Positions 14,989-55,888 of a stretch of DNA of 64,000 nucleotides are shown here, in pieces; position 1 is the first letter of the stretch, and each line of letters opens with the position of its first letter. Under the pieces are notes generated by a model that saw only the letters and a list, made by a program, of their open reading frames with translations, was not told the origin of the DNA and did no database searches. The position numbers and the translations under genes were made by a program. Location: positions 31,858,079 to 31,922,078 of the forward strand of contig NC_053114.1 in the NCBI RefSeq assembly GCF_010015445.1, in the 5' to 3' direction. Origin of the DNA: Perca fluviatilis (taxonomy: Eukaryota > Chordata > Actinopteri > Perciformes > Percidae).

Positions 14989-15103
14989 TTTTCTGCAGCC
15001 TATGCAGATGATGTCATGATTGTGGCTGAAAACTCTGAGCCAGGTCCGCAGATGGTGGCTGTGGTCCTGGAGTCCCCAAGGCAGGACTCACAGGCAACCT
15101 AAA
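14989..15103 (+). pseudogene. Decayed non-LTR retrotransposon reverse-transcriptase scrap
   Basis: The + frame reads FSAAYADDVMIVAENSEPG, containing AYADDV, the catalytic Y-x-D-D motif (A/B palm block) of LINE-type reverse transcriptases. The open stretch is bounded by stops upstream (14971) and downstream (15103), and the flanks cannot be aligned by eye. It is a dead fragment. A chance YADD is possible but the surrounding AYADDVMI pattern is typical. Confidence 0.45.
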
Positions 15104-16638
15104 AAGTGTGTAATTTTGACGGGGCGTGGGGGGGAAGATTTAGTGTCTGGGGGATCTCCTGACCCAAAGGCAGGTGCGCCCCCAGCTAGATAAGTCCACT
15201 GCCATTACCACCTGCCTGAGGCACAGGCTTAACATGTCTTCCATAGCTTCTGGTTGTTGATGCTAGATTCTCAACATCTAGATATTGACCAGAGTCTTGG
15301 CTGATCTTGCTTGATAGACATAGCAGAGGCATTTGAGAACATTGACGTGTCCCACTGGTAAACTACTGCTACCTTCTCTCTCCTGCTTTGTCTATTAACA
15401 TGTGACAGACAGAGGGTTGGGAGCATGGATGCATAAAAAGAACTGGATACAGTGTTCCATAAGGAATAAAAATGACCCGGATGATCAGCGCTACAGACTC
15501 CGAGACCTCCGGCTACTTCCGGTTTAGGGTTCCGGCTAATTTGAATAGGGATCAGATGATTTAATTGTGCTGCTTCTAAACTTTCCAAATGTTATCAGAC
15601 CAAATTATTAATAAAATTGTGATAGTGCAATGAGTCATTTTGCTGGGGTTTTTATGCTCAAAAATTTAATTTTAATTTTAATTTATTTAATTGTTTTTAT
15701 TATTTATCATTCATATTTACAGATGTCTCTTTTTTCCATGTAAGTCTTTGGGAAAACGTTTTTTTTTTGTGTCAGAGGGCATTACATTACAACCATGAAA
15801 GTTGCAATTCTACCATTTGGCCACTATGGTAAAATTGGCTTTGGCGCACTCTGGGCCTGTTTAGGAGCCTTTTTTCCACTCACTCCAAAAAAAAAAAGAA
15901 AACAATCTTTTTTTTTTTACTTGGCTTCACTAGGAAAGGAGAGAGTTATTGGTAAATCAACCACTCAATTCCTTGCTCAAGCTTGCTTCAAAAGTGATTC
16001 AACCTGGTATTGAATTCATTCGAAATATTTCATTCATTCATTCATTCAACCTGGAATTGAAGGTTACCTAGCTACACTGATGTGTAATCCATTCTGTAGA
16101 GGAACCCCATTCTCTATCTACTGTATTATGCATCAGAGAAGGCATTAGCTATATTAGATAAGATGTATAATAATAGCAAACATAGACATCAATCTGTCCT
16201 GCTTTTATATTGCATCAGAAGTTCTTCAACTTCCAGCATTATACTCTATACTGTATAGTAGAGGTATTCTGCATTTCCTCATACAGTATAATATGCTTTA
16301 ATTCCAAATGAATTAAAAAAACTTCTCCAGAGGGGCTGAGCACAAGTTAAGTGAGCATGCAAAGAGGAACTTTGACAATCGCAACATATGTAGGTACAGA
16401 TGTTCACACAAGAAGAGATTCAATTAATCATTAAGTCACTCCACATGTCACTGCCTCAGCTAAACAAGGTCCAATGTATCTGAGCCAGAACTACTATACA
16501 TTCCTGTGTGCGTGCAGGTATGTGAGTGTGTGTGCATGTGTGTGTCCCTGTTTGTGTGTCAGGGCTGATTGCTCTTGACTTCATTAATCTCTGCAGTGTG
16601 GTTATGATTAGCTCTCTGAGGCATGCCAGAGGACATCT

Positions 16639-16757
<119 letters not shown>

Positions 16758-18378
16758 TGTCAGATCTGGCCACCTCTCCAGCCTATTTCTCTCACGGTCG
16801 AACCAATTGGCTGGGAGCAAAGAGAAACAGAGTAGCTCTGTGGTGACAGGACATACACACGCATGCTAAAGGTTTGTTATACTTCAAACAGACCTAACAG
16901 TGTATATGTGCATTCAGAATGTCATAATTGCAGAAGAAAAAAACAACTGTGGGGAGAAAGAGAGAGAGCGAGAGAAAGAAAAATAAACTAACAAAGAGGT
17001 TAATGTTAAATAAATAGTGGGAAAGAGCAAGACAGTTGTGCAAAAAGTTTTAAAAAAAGCTAGTACTAAGCAATGCACACCAGATAGAGCAAGCAAAAGA
17101 TAGATGTGAACCAGAACAAGAGAGCAAGACATTAACGTAATAGCGGACGGGTAGGGGCAGATAAAAAGAACAAGTGAAGTGTTAGTGGTGAAGTGGTAAA
17201 GTGCTACAGAGAGGGAGAAGATGGGGAATCCTTAGATGCATGCCTACACCCTGCCATGATCAGAGTATGCACTGGATGATTTATTTTCCCTCTCTGATAT
17301 TGAGTCATTGGAAGAAAAAAAAATCTACATTCCATTAAACTACTGAGGGTTTTATTTTGAAAGGATTGTGAGGATGTGATTGTGGGTATGGATGTGGATG
17401 TTTGCGGGTAAAGGAATGGCCATAAGATGTGGCAATCATGCAACTAAAAATGTCTCTCCTTATCTTTATTGTTTTCCTATCCTCTTTGATTGCTTTTCTC
17501 TCTTTTCAATCCTTTCTGTAAAGTGGGTAATGTATTATGAAAAAAATGCTACCAAATAAGAGAAACTCTTTCAGCCACATTCACTAAGCCTTTGTTTCTG
17601 ACACATACTGCATGTGTTATGTTATTTTGCAGACTTGCACATCAGCCTACTGTAGAAGAGCAGTTTGTCTGCCATTTGAAATGCAATCTGTATTTTAGGA
17701 TTGAAGTGCACTTTTCTTAATTTTGCAGAAGAGGAAGAGCATGCAACAAACACGAGAAGATAGCATAAGTGTGATTAACTGCGGGTTACACAATTTGTGA
17801 GGTTTGGAGATTTGAAAAATTCAGCAAAAAGCAAGATTGTGGTCAGAAAGACAATCTTGAACTTTATAGTATCAAACAGTAGGTTAAGAGATTTGACTTG
17901 TTTCAAACGTTTTAATTGAAACTTAAATCTGAGATACTGCTCTACAGTTATTATTTTTAAACCATTTCTAAGTCACTGTAACTCTAATTACTTTCCTTAA
18001 ACAGTGTTTTAATAAGTCAGTCTTACCTTGCAGTTATTAAATTATATCAGAAACATTGTATCAGAGGGCTAATAGACATTTTAATAAGTTTCCCAGTCAG
18101 AGTTCAGTTGCAACCCAACTACAGTAACATTTTTAATTTTAATTTAATTTGTAATTTAATAATTATTTCTATTTTGGTATTACAACATTATTTTTTACAT
18201 TCTTTTTACAGGTTTTTATAAAACCAATTTAATGTTTGTAATTCTGGCCTTGACCGTCTCTATAGAAAACATGGTGCCATATGAATCTGTGTGTCAACAC
18301 AGACAGCAAAATGACAAATTGTTGAAAAGAAGAATGAGATGAGTAATGATGGAACAATAATGCCACATGTGTACTGCC

Positions 18379-18485
18379 TGTGTGTGTGTGTTGTGTGTGT
18401 GTGTGTGTGTGTGTGTGTGGTGATGAATCTCTCATTGTGACAGTGGGGCCGGCAGCAGCAAATGTCCTTCTGGGTGGGACATACA

Positions 18486-18549
<64 letters not shown>
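18379..18549. repeat. Inverted (TG)n - spacer - (CA)n pair
   Basis: (TG)n at 18379-18419 and (CA)n at 18486-18549 are separated by 66 bp of unique sequence. The arms are complementary and can pair. Confidence 0.9.
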
Positions 18550-18551
<2 letters not shown>

Positions 18552-18693
18552 CATAAGCACAATGAGACACGCATACACAGATGGAAACGACCACACTAAT
18601 GGATCACCCCTGTCTGCACGCAATCCGCCACAAATAATGATGAACCACCCCTGCATTAAACTATTTTACACAATGCTCAATTCATTACACACA

Positions 18694-18694
<1 letters not shown>

Positions 18695-18775
<81 letters not shown>

Positions 18776-18783
18776 CTCTCTCT
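18695..18783. repeat. (CT)n microsatellite
   Basis: About 88 bp of CT with one CG interruption, following a short CA run. Confidence 0.97.
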
Positions 18784-21700
18784 TGGCCTCTCTGTGGGTG
18801 TAGGTGAGCTAATAAAGGTATGATATTTCTCCTCTACCAGCACAATCATAGTTTTTATCCATTAGTAGGATATTAGGATGGGGAATGAGGAAAGGTGGGA
18901 GGGAGGAGATGGGATGGAGAGGGAAAAAGAGATGGCTTCAAATTGGTTTAAAAGCATTGCCACTGTAAAAAGTAACAGCAGCCCCAGATAGAAACATTGA
19001 GGATCAATTTGCATAGAGAAGACCAGGTGTAGCTTCGGGCCTTTTCAGGCCCTAGGCTTCTGGTGTCGAGGACCCCTCTATATTTTTCAATAACATTTTA
19101 GTGTCACATAGATGACATCAGCTCAAACTGGAAGTCGTTTAATCACTTTTTGGAGTTAGCCCTGTGCGTGTGATGGGGAAATTTAATTGCATTGTTTAAC
19201 TGTATTTGAAAAAAACTAGGAAAATAAGGCCTAAAATAGCATAAATTATGCTATAAAAGAAGATAAAGCTTTGATTTTTAAATAATAAACTCACTTTGGA
19301 GAACCAAACATTGTGCTACCCTCTTTTGTATTCGCTCTTGCCTTAAAGTTGAAAATGAACATTTAATTTATGCTTTGGGACAGGTATCTCACTGTGACCT
19401 TCCAAAAACTGTCCTATTGAGATTTTGTGAATCAAGGGAGAATACGTAACAAAATAAGTCCTTTTGTATTCTTTTGATTTTTTTAACTAACATTTTCCCC
19501 CTATTAGAAAAAATACTAAACCGTCCACAGCACAGGTAAAATACATTTTAGTGATTGGGATAGAAATATGAAGTGGCACAAAATTGACACATAGCACATA
19601 CAGCCAATACAAAGTTTAGATCTTTATTGATTTGGGACAGATTTGTAACAAACATATGGAGCAGGACATTGTTAAATGATGATCTAGTGTTTGCACCAGG
19701 TGCCAACAGAAAGTAGACTACCAAAAACAAAAAATAAGATTTGTCCTTTTTCGCTTATGCTCTGAGCCAGCCTGGACCAAAATGACTTACAATCATCCAT
19801 CATACACCTGAGCTGAACATATTATTTTGTGATTGGCTTCATTCTAATTGATTCTCAAAAAAAATGTTTATTAAAATATTAGGAACCTTTTGTCAACTAT
19901 GTATTTAATCACAATCATGTGCTTCATTTTTTGTTTTGTCTTATTCTATTTAATTTCCTTATGTTATTCGGACTAATAGACAAACAAAACCACACAATTC
20001 TTAACTTGGTTTAATAGTAAAATGTTTCATCATTGTTTCTTTATTTTACACAAAATCAAGATGTTGTATGTTACCTGAAAAGTGCTTCAAAACAATATGA
20101 CAATAGATGATAGAATGATATAGTATATAGCTGATATAAACCACAATTGTTGTCTAAAATATATTTTCCAGCTTCACTTTGCTCAGTGTGGGAGAGAAGA
20201 GAAGAAAGAGTCATTATGGATTTCAATTAAGTGATCCCTGGGCAGAGAGGGATGCGTCAGAGTGGGGGAATTAATGTGCTGCGGACAGATGTTTAATAAT
20301 AATGGCCGAACTGGTCCTGCCGAGAAACACACATTCCATCCGCTGCACCCCACTGTGTCTGTAGGAACACACATGCACAGACAGACACACACACACAGAC
20401 AGGCCCACATACACAGACACTCACATATAATCACTCATATACTGACACACACAATAATGATTCATACACACGCTCTGTGCAGAGCAATGTGTGACAGTCT
20501 CACACACACACACACACAACACACACTGGTATCCCCACTTGCTTGTGTATGTGCGTGTGTCTTTATGACCAGAGCTGGCCACAGCGCATATGGCCCTCAT
20601 TTAGGAACAATGGGCATGGAGAATGACTGGTTGGATGAGCCTCCTGACTGTGAGAGGTGACTGGAGGCATGTTAAATGACATGCCCCGTATGGAGAGATG
20701 GAGCGAGAGAGAAAGAGAGGGAGAAAGAGGCCATACATGGGTAATCCTGGATATGGAATCATTGCCTCGCTGAGCAAGAAAAATGTTTTGATTGAGAAGA
20801 GACAGAGGAAAAAAAGAAAAAAAGGAAAGCAGAAAAGGGGAGAGAGCAACTACATAGGAAGAGAGACGAAAGGGGAGGTACTTGATGGAAGAGTGTATTG
20901 CAAGAGTAGAGGGACAGGGAGAGGATGATGGTCTGGTTGGGTCTGGAAGTGGGTCATTAGACAGTGTGTAAACAGCATGTCTTTTTATGAAGTGCTCTCA
21001 CTTGCCTTTTTGTGTCGTTCTCTCGCAGATACACTACTGGTGACACCTAATCAGTGTTGTGGCAGGACGAATGGCTTCCAGCTGTCCTTACAGTCTTGTC
21101 AAAAACAACACTTCCCTCAAAATCTCTCTGTCTCTCTCACTCACATTCGCTGTTCATACCGTCTTGTCACAACAACATTTCTCCGGTAATTACCAGGGTG
21201 GCCGCCCTCCTGCCGCCCCTCGATGGATGGGCTGAGCCACCATGGGTTCGCCCCTCCAGCCATAACTCTACCTAGGACGCCTGACTACTGCTCTTCACCA
21301 CTGTGGTGGCCCTCAGACAGCAAATTAGCCTGAGAGAAAGACAGAGAGACAGAAAAAGATACTTAAACAAGGACACTGCCTGGCTCACAGAGAGGCAGGA
21401 AGGCCAGTACACAGACATGAAAGAGCATGGAGACAAATACGCACATGCTGATTCACTTTCACTATTTGTCGTTTGCCTGTCTCTAAGGAGTAATTTATAA
21501 AACAGACAATCTTTTCCTCTGACCATTGGCCAGACAGATGTCTTTTCTCGCACAGATACACAAGTGCACACACACCCTGCTGAGGTGATCATTTTTACAG
21601 GTGAAAATCGCTAAAGAGGAATGGGTGAATGACAAGGAGGGGAAATAAGGAAGGAAGAGTGGGGAGAAATGAAGTGATAACTGTATGATGAAGGGTGATA

Positions 21701-22145
21701 ACGTCAGGAAAGGGAGGAAATGGATGTTGGGATGGATGGAAGAAAGGCAGCCTGCAGATCAATACTCAGATCCACAATCTGCATCAAAAGAGCAGGCTTT
21801 TTTTTTTAATCACGTTTCTGGGATTTTTTTCTCACAATAAAATTCATTTAAAACATTAATTCATTTAAAAAAAAGAAGATCAAACAAAAACAAAAAGGCT
21901 GATGTTGCAAAGTAGGATTTCATCTTGACTGGTTACATAAACTAAGCAGATGCCTTTAACCTCAAAGAAAATCTCGATATACAATTATAATAGACAGATA
22001 TGGACACTTATATCAGCAGAAGGCAGAGGCTTTTCAAATTGTCTTTTTGTTTTTTGTTTGTTTTTTACAAAAGAGTCAATAAATTAAGCACTATTCATTA
22101 AATATCATACTTTTTATAAGCTTTGAACGCATCTCCACCCACTTG

Positions 22146-22168
22146 GGAAACTGCAATCGGAAACTGCA
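22146..22168 (+). promoter_or_regulatory. Direct repeat in the spata17 proximal promoter
   Basis: GGAAACTGCA occurs twice, at 22146-22155 and 22159-22168, directly before the X-box-like inverted repeat. A shared regulatory role is only a guess. No TATA box at a usual distance was seen. Confidence 0.35.
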
Positions 22169-22170
22169 GT

Positions 22171-22184
22171 GTTGTCAAGACAAC
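22171..22184. promoter_or_regulatory. RFX X-box-like inverted repeat upstream of spata17
   Basis: GTTGTCAAGACAAC is an inverted repeat with GTTGTC and its complement GACAAC as half-sites. It differs from the RFX X-box consensus GTHNYYATRRNAAC at one central base. It ends 24 bp before the spata17 ATG. RFX2/RFX3 are known to drive ciliary and spermatogenic genes through such sites close to the start. Use by RFX here is inference. Confidence 0.65.
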
Positions 22185-22208
22185 GGGTAAACTGTCGCCT
22201 AAGGAAAC

Positions 22209-49018
<26,810 letters not shown>

Positions 49019-49158
49019 GTAGGTTAAAAACTACAAACACAAATATAATGAAGTATTGGTATTATTATTATTATTATTATTATTAACATTTAGTTATCGG
49101 GTATAACTACTATGTACCCAAATTTCCTGGACTCAATACACACACTTGCGCATGCAGC

Positions 49159-49272
<114 letters not shown>

Positions 49273-50168
49273 ATCGAGGTGGAAAACACTTAAAGCCATG
49301 TGTGTTACACAGGATAATGAAGATGTGGTGAACGTGCATAGGACCCATTTATTTCAGACTGCTGCCAAACATGGTCATCGTTGTTCACTAAAGCCTTAGA
49401 CCAAACACGACTTAAACACATAATTACGCAAGACTATGTATAAATGTATCGGTCTGCCTAACAGAGCTATTGTGTTTCACTTAATTTAGAGAGGTTGTTG
49501 CAATATTCTACATGATTGTGTAGGATTGTTTATCTTTATATGTCACTTCATGTAAATACAACAACCTAAACTGTACAAAATTAAAATGTATGGTTGAAAC
49601 TGAAGGAGCGCCTAATATCTGCTGAGGATTTATAGTAATCCTATACTAAGTTAATAGTGATCATACAATTATCAAGAAAATGTCAGATCCATGTTAAACC
49701 CAGGTCTAGAGCTGGGACATGAAGCCAGGTCAGACGAGACTTGTCAACCAATTCAGACTGATGGCAGTCACGGGTTTATCCTGGGGTTGCCTGAGTTTTG
49801 GTCTCAAAGGCATTATTCTCCTCTAAGAGAACAGAGGAAAAACAGAGATGCTGTGCAGCCTAACCCTTTCAACTTGAGTTGCACAAATTTGTCAAAAGTG
49901 ACAGCAATTTAATAAATCGCCGCTCTCCATCACACGCATATGCACACCCACCCACACACATTCACACAATTCCCAGTTATGCCCTCCACTGCCCCCTCTC
50001 AATGTATACGTAAATTAGGTGTATGCATGGGTGTGTGTGTGTGTGAGTATGTAAGAGAGAGAATGTGTGTGCGTGGGCCCTGCGGTCTGGTCCAGGCATT
50101 AGGTAATTGACTGTGTCTTTGCTCAAGGCCTTTCATGGATCACCGTCCTTTATTAGCTCACTTTCCAG

Positions 50169-50172
<4 letters not shown>

Positions 50173-50258
<86 letters not shown>

Positions 50259-50334
50259 GTTCCCAGCAGCTCCACCCCAACCTCTTACCCCCCACCACCA
50301 GCACCCAGACCCAATTGCCCGGAAACAAGGAGTG

Positions 50335-50379
<45 letters not shown>
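50173..50379. repeat. (CA)n and (GA)n microsatellites
   Basis: (CA)n at 50173-50257 and (GA)n at 50339-50379, separated by C-rich sequence. Confidence 0.95.
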
Positions 50380-50380
<1 letters not shown>

Positions 50381-53300
50381 CAAGGGAAGAAGGAGGGAGC
50401 AGCGACAGGGGAATGAACTAACACGGCCCCAGGAAGTGGAGATAAATAAGTATGGGGAGTGAGTGGGCGGGTGAATGGGGTCTCCTGAAGCTGACAACAG
50501 GGGCCAGGGGAGTGAGGTTTTGCTCGGTGCATCTATGCTATGTTTGTAAAATACAGTATTGATGGAAGGCTTGTAGGGTCTCTGTGTTTGAGCATGTGTG
50601 GTAAAAGAGGGTTTTCACTGAAGCCATTACTGTAAATTAAAGCCATCAGGGATAATTTACCTCACAATTTAAATTAGAGACCCTACATGCAGACATTTGC
50701 TAAAGTTGAAACGCATTGCAGGCCGCAAGTCATGTCATTGAACTTTATTTGCAACAAAACGAACAACAACAAATAAATTGTATGGTTTGTCAAATGTCAT
50801 AGCTAGACTGTATGATGATTATATTATGAGATGACAAAATTGTGTCTACTAGTTCATATTTTGACATACACGTTTATGTCATCATGTCATCCCTCCATGC
50901 TTTTGGTGTGCATGCGTTTGTTGGTAGTGCCTGAGATTCAAACTGCTTATCAAAACACTCCTCTACATCACCACCAGTGGTCAAAAAGTGCAACACAATA
51001 TCAGTAAATGATGTTAAATTTGGTGTGTATATAGCTATTCCCTATAATCTAACTGTGTCTCTGATGGATGCTGCAATATGACAGCTTCCTACTAGCCACT
51101 TGCCTAAACAATATGTAACGCATACACACTTGCACATGCACACACTAATATATGCATGCATGGAGACAGCCATAAACATGAATACATATTACATCCAGAC
51201 ACACATTTTTACATGCTGGCTAAACTTGACCTCCCTTTAATCTGTGATACTGCTGCTGCTGTGTAGGGTGTTGTTGAAGAAGATGATGAAGATAGCGGTG
51301 CCTGTTCTCAGCCCAGTCATGTCATTCTGCTGTCACTCAGAGCTCATCAGACTTCAGGTTTCCCCCCCTTTCATCTCTCAGTCTGACGCTCCATCTCTTT
51401 CTGTATCTCTCTCTACCTCTATTTACTCTCTCTTTTTCTTCTCTCGCTCTGTGGTAATTAGTGCATTAGTCCTATCGTTGGCATCACCCCCAGCTACAGC
51501 AGCATCCAGCAGAGCTTCTTGTCACAGCTCAGAGGGCCAATGGAGTGGACAGCTCAACCCTGGTACTCATCATCTTCATACCGTGCCCAGCCAGCTTCCC
51601 CCCAGCCACATTATCTAGCTATGTTATCCAGCCATGCTCCTAATTATTTTCAAACCCTAGCCCCAGCCCTCTCACCCAGCCTCTGCCACATTACCTAGCC
51701 CTGCTTGTAATCATCACCCTAAGCCTTGCTTCAGCCCTCTGCACAGCCTGAAGCCTCATCATTAACATAGCCCAGTTCTTTCCTGGTTCCAGACCACGGC
51801 TCTCTGGCCTGACTATCCCGGCTCTTGGCAGTATGTACACAGCATCCCCAATCCAAACCAAGCCCTAGAAATAGCCGATGACTCATTTTTTTTACCTTAG
51901 CCCTCTGTGTCACAGTAAGGAAATCTATCAATGCAAATATGGCCCAGCCTTTCAGGACACACACATCCACACAATCACATAGATGCCACAGATGGGCCCT
52001 GGCCTATGCCAAGGGGGGCTGTGTAATGGTTACCCATTCTCCATCTCCTATGTGCCCTTGCCTTGACTTCCCAGGTTCTCTTAAAGCACCATATTTCAAC
52101 GCCAGCCTGAAATCCAGAGCTCTCCTTGATAATTGTAGATTTGACTTTACTTTTTTTGTCTAATAGCCATGTCATACCAACACAGGGATGCTGGTTAAAC
52201 TTGTGGTTGACTTACATAGGTCAACATGCATCATCTAACCGGACTTCACAACCCTTCTCTAGACCAGGGTGAAATGCGAATCTCACACTAAACTTGTTTT
52301 AAGTCATACTGAATCAATTGCTAAAAGGACAGTGCTGTATTAAGGTGCTCACATGTGTCACTCAAAGATAGCAAGAATGTGAATTACTTTGTGAATTGTT
52401 TGTGATGAGGAAAGGCTAGGTTTTGTGAGCGAGTGCCTAAACCTCTTAAAGTTGGAAGGCTTAATACAGCCAGCACTATAATATTCATTGTAAGATAAAA
52501 TATTCAAAGTTGTTTTAGCTTCTGCACCAGCTAAATGCACCAGCAATGACTAATTTCAAATGCAGATATGGGAAAGCCCTCTCTGTCCATGCTAATTCTG
52601 TGGTTGTTATTAGCCATGTCACCAGCAGTACTGCCTGTAACCACAGAGGATAGCTAATTAGGAGGCTACGTGCTAATCAAGTACACTACAGTGAGTGGTC
52701 ACGTCTGTGTCTGTCTGCGCTCCAAGCCTTTCTATCCCCTCGCATTAGACTGACACCCGTCACAACTTTCCAAAGCTAGCGTCTGATCAGAACCAACACA
52801 CACTGGTACTCACCAGAACACACATTTGCACAGACATCCCTGCTATCCTGAACACATGCACATAGACGTATACAATCACATGCATGCACATGCATATACA
52901 CAGACGGTTGCAACCGCATTCCTCATACACGTTACACCTTAAAACGAGCACTCACTCCCAAACCTGCAGAACACACATTCTTCCCAGATGTGGCTTTAAG
53001 TATTGCATTGTATCCTAAGCCAGCGGGGACGGGAGGGGAAAGTGGTGTACTACACATACAGACACATGCTGGCTCACTCTTAATGACCTCAGCCATAATG
53101 TATTACCATGATGCATACAACTGATATATGAGGGATATTTTTAATGGGAACAGTGTTCATTAGCAATTAACACCTAAACTGAAATAGGTCACAAGTAGAG
53201 ACAAAGGAATTAGGTGGGGAAGGGGCTGCAAATGTGTGAACTGATATGTGTCCACCTTTTATGTGTGTCTGTCTGTATATGTATTTCCTACGTTATCACG

Positions 53301-53908
53301 CCCATCCATCTCTCCGGCTCTGCTGCATTAGTGTCCAGGTTACTGCGGTGAGAAAGGAAGAACGCTAATTCTCCATAACCATTTTACGGCATGTGTAAAA
53401 CTCTGCAGCCCCTTCATTTGCACAGCCATAAAACATTCCCCCTGCCACACTCCTTCCTACTCAGGACCCCAGATTTATCAATTAACCCAACACTTTGCTT
53501 CCATTACGGTGGCATTTTGCACTGCGAGGCGAGGCCTGCATACAGAGTAACACTGAGGGCCGAGCGCACACAACAAGGATATTAAATAGACAGCCTTAAT
53601 TAAATGATTAGCAATCATATTTTGGTGTGACTTGAGAGAAAGAATGACATTAGACTTTATAATTTATGGATAAAGCTGTTGGACCCAACTTGACCAGATT
53701 AACCCGGGTCACTTTAGGACCATTTTTTAACTTAAAAGAATGAATCTATGTCCATCTCTTTTAAAACTAATAAATAAATATGGTGTTGACAATTTATTGT
53801 TAAAAATATTCACAACTTCTCCCTTAAGTAGAATTCAGTAGTAGGTTTAGATTTCTTTATTTAGGCCTGAATGCAACATTCCAACATGACATCATGACTT
53901 TGCTCAAA

Positions 53909-54770
53909 CATACACGCCCACTTTCTTAAAGCGCCCATATTATGCTCATTTTCAGGTTCATAACTGTATTTTAAGGTTGTACCAGAATAGGTTTACATGG
54001 TTTAATTTTCTAAAAACACCATATTTTTGTTGTACTGCACAGCTCTCTCTCACTGCTGCAGATCCTCTTTTCACCTGGTTTCTGTTTTAGCTACAGAGTG
54101 AGACCTCTTTTCATCTTCTTCTTCACTACTATCTTTGTTCTGCTCACTTTGCCCGTAGCTCAGATGTAGAGCATGTCAGCTAGCTAACTCTAAAGACAGT
54201 AAAAGAGAGAGGGTGGTTTCTCCAACTTTGGTCAGTTACAAGGCAGGATTAGCTGGGAGACTTCTAAATGAGGGCACACATGTAAGTAGTTCTTTTGTAG
54301 ATTATGGTGAACTTGGTGTGTTGTTGTAGCGTTGCTTTACCATTGAGAACGATGTAGCATGCTAGTTACCGTTAGCGTACTAATGCGCGTTAACGCTACG
54401 AGCTAACGGTTGTGGTTAGCCAGCTCATTTCGGACTGTCACAGTCCGAGCCGATTTTGAACAGCTCACCCGGAGACTGAAGGCAGGACACATTCAGAAAC
54501 CGTATCTCACTCAAAACAGCATGTATGGATTTTTTTCAAAGTTTGTATGTGTGTGGAAGCACCAGAGACACAAAAGAACACCCCAAATCCCAGAAAAAGT
54601 GTTTTTTTTCATAATATGGGCACTTTAAGCCAAGTGGCGTGTTATCTGTACACATTTTGAGCTATCTGCGTGTATGTCTACGCTGTATACAGCGGACGTA
54701 AACATACACACCACTTTCTACAAGTGGCGTGTTATCGCGTAAACATACATGCCACTTGTTTTCCCGGCCG
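53909..54770. repeat. Palindromic repeat with CACGCC/AAGTGGCGTG arms, split by a piggyBac-like element
   Basis: The left part CATACACGCCCACTTTC (53909-53925) is complementary to GCCAAGTGGCGTG on the right of the inserted element. Further arms of the same motif follow (CACCACTTTCTACAAGTGGCGTG around 54710, ATGCCACTTGT around 54750). AACATACA and GTATGTCTACG motifs alternate. Confidence 0.6.
53926..54628. mobile_element. piggyBac-like non-autonomous element, TTAA on both sides
   Basis: TTAAAGCGCCCATATTATG at the left and CATAATATGGGCACTTTAA at the right. Same family as 10151-10672 by shared end and subterminal sequence. No transposase. The centre (about 54100-54520) differs from the other copy. 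Confidence 0.82.
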
Positions 54771-55713
54771 ACCATGTCGAAATGGAACGCGCATTGCATG
54801 CTAAGTTTTAAAAGTTCAAAGATGCACGACCATGCGCCACAAAAGAAAATCGGGATTATGTCAGCGGGAACACCACAGCGACCATAAACCTAGCTTTACT
54901 TGTTGCTAAAGTAATGCTAACAGCTAACTGCTGCCAACTACAACGTTAGCTGCCGTCAGCTGGTTAACTCAGCCGTGCTGCCAGGACTGGAAGCTTGGAG
55001 AACAGGGTGTTGGTGTTAACACCACTGCCACAGGAGTGTGTGTGGGGGGGCGGGGGGATTGTTGGCGGGGAGCTGCGCCGTTGTCGTGCCAGAACCGGAA
55101 CCTAGCGTGGTGTCATCAATTGTCACATGAGCTATGGCTATTTAAAACAAATGTCTGGTAGTTGTTCTATATGGACAGAATATTTTGCATAATTATGTAT
55201 GTTAAAAAAAAGGTCTAGCATAAACCCTAGTTAGCATATATAGAAAAGGCATTATTTCGGGAAACCCAACAATACGGCCAATTTAAATGAGATCAAAAAC
55301 CTATAGTTTCAGACAGAGAAAAAATTAAAATAAAATAAATCTACTGTATAAAATGCATTGTCATGATGGTTATTCTGAGGCAAAGTTGAGATGTGAGATT
55401 GCTTTCAGGTTTATTTAGATAGGTTCCTCTCCATGTATACATGGATGTAAGAGAAAGCAGGCAGACAAGCAGGATAAGGATGTCTGTGCTTTTTAATGGA
55501 CCGCCTGTCCCTGTGCAGATATGCTCCACTGAACCATACTGTATGTAGTGTGGTATAATCACTGCCTTTCTCTATCTCTATCTTCTGCCATCACTCTTTC
55601 TTTCCTTTGCTGTCTTGTTTATTTTTACACTTGTTCTCTTTTTCTCTATCCTCCTAACCTACAGTACCTAGCTGCAACTTTTTTTCTGCCCCCCAACCCC
55701 TTTCCTCGCAGAC

Positions 55714-55801
<88 letters not shown>

Positions 55802-55816
55802 GTACTGTGAGTACAC

Positions 55817-55888
<72 letters not shown>

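Noticed and set aside
51269..51357. Acidic exon-like stretch after TGTGTAG with a GT donor at CTTCAG|GTTTCC
   Set aside because: In the phase required by exon 9 it hits a stop after three codons; no similarity to SPATA17.
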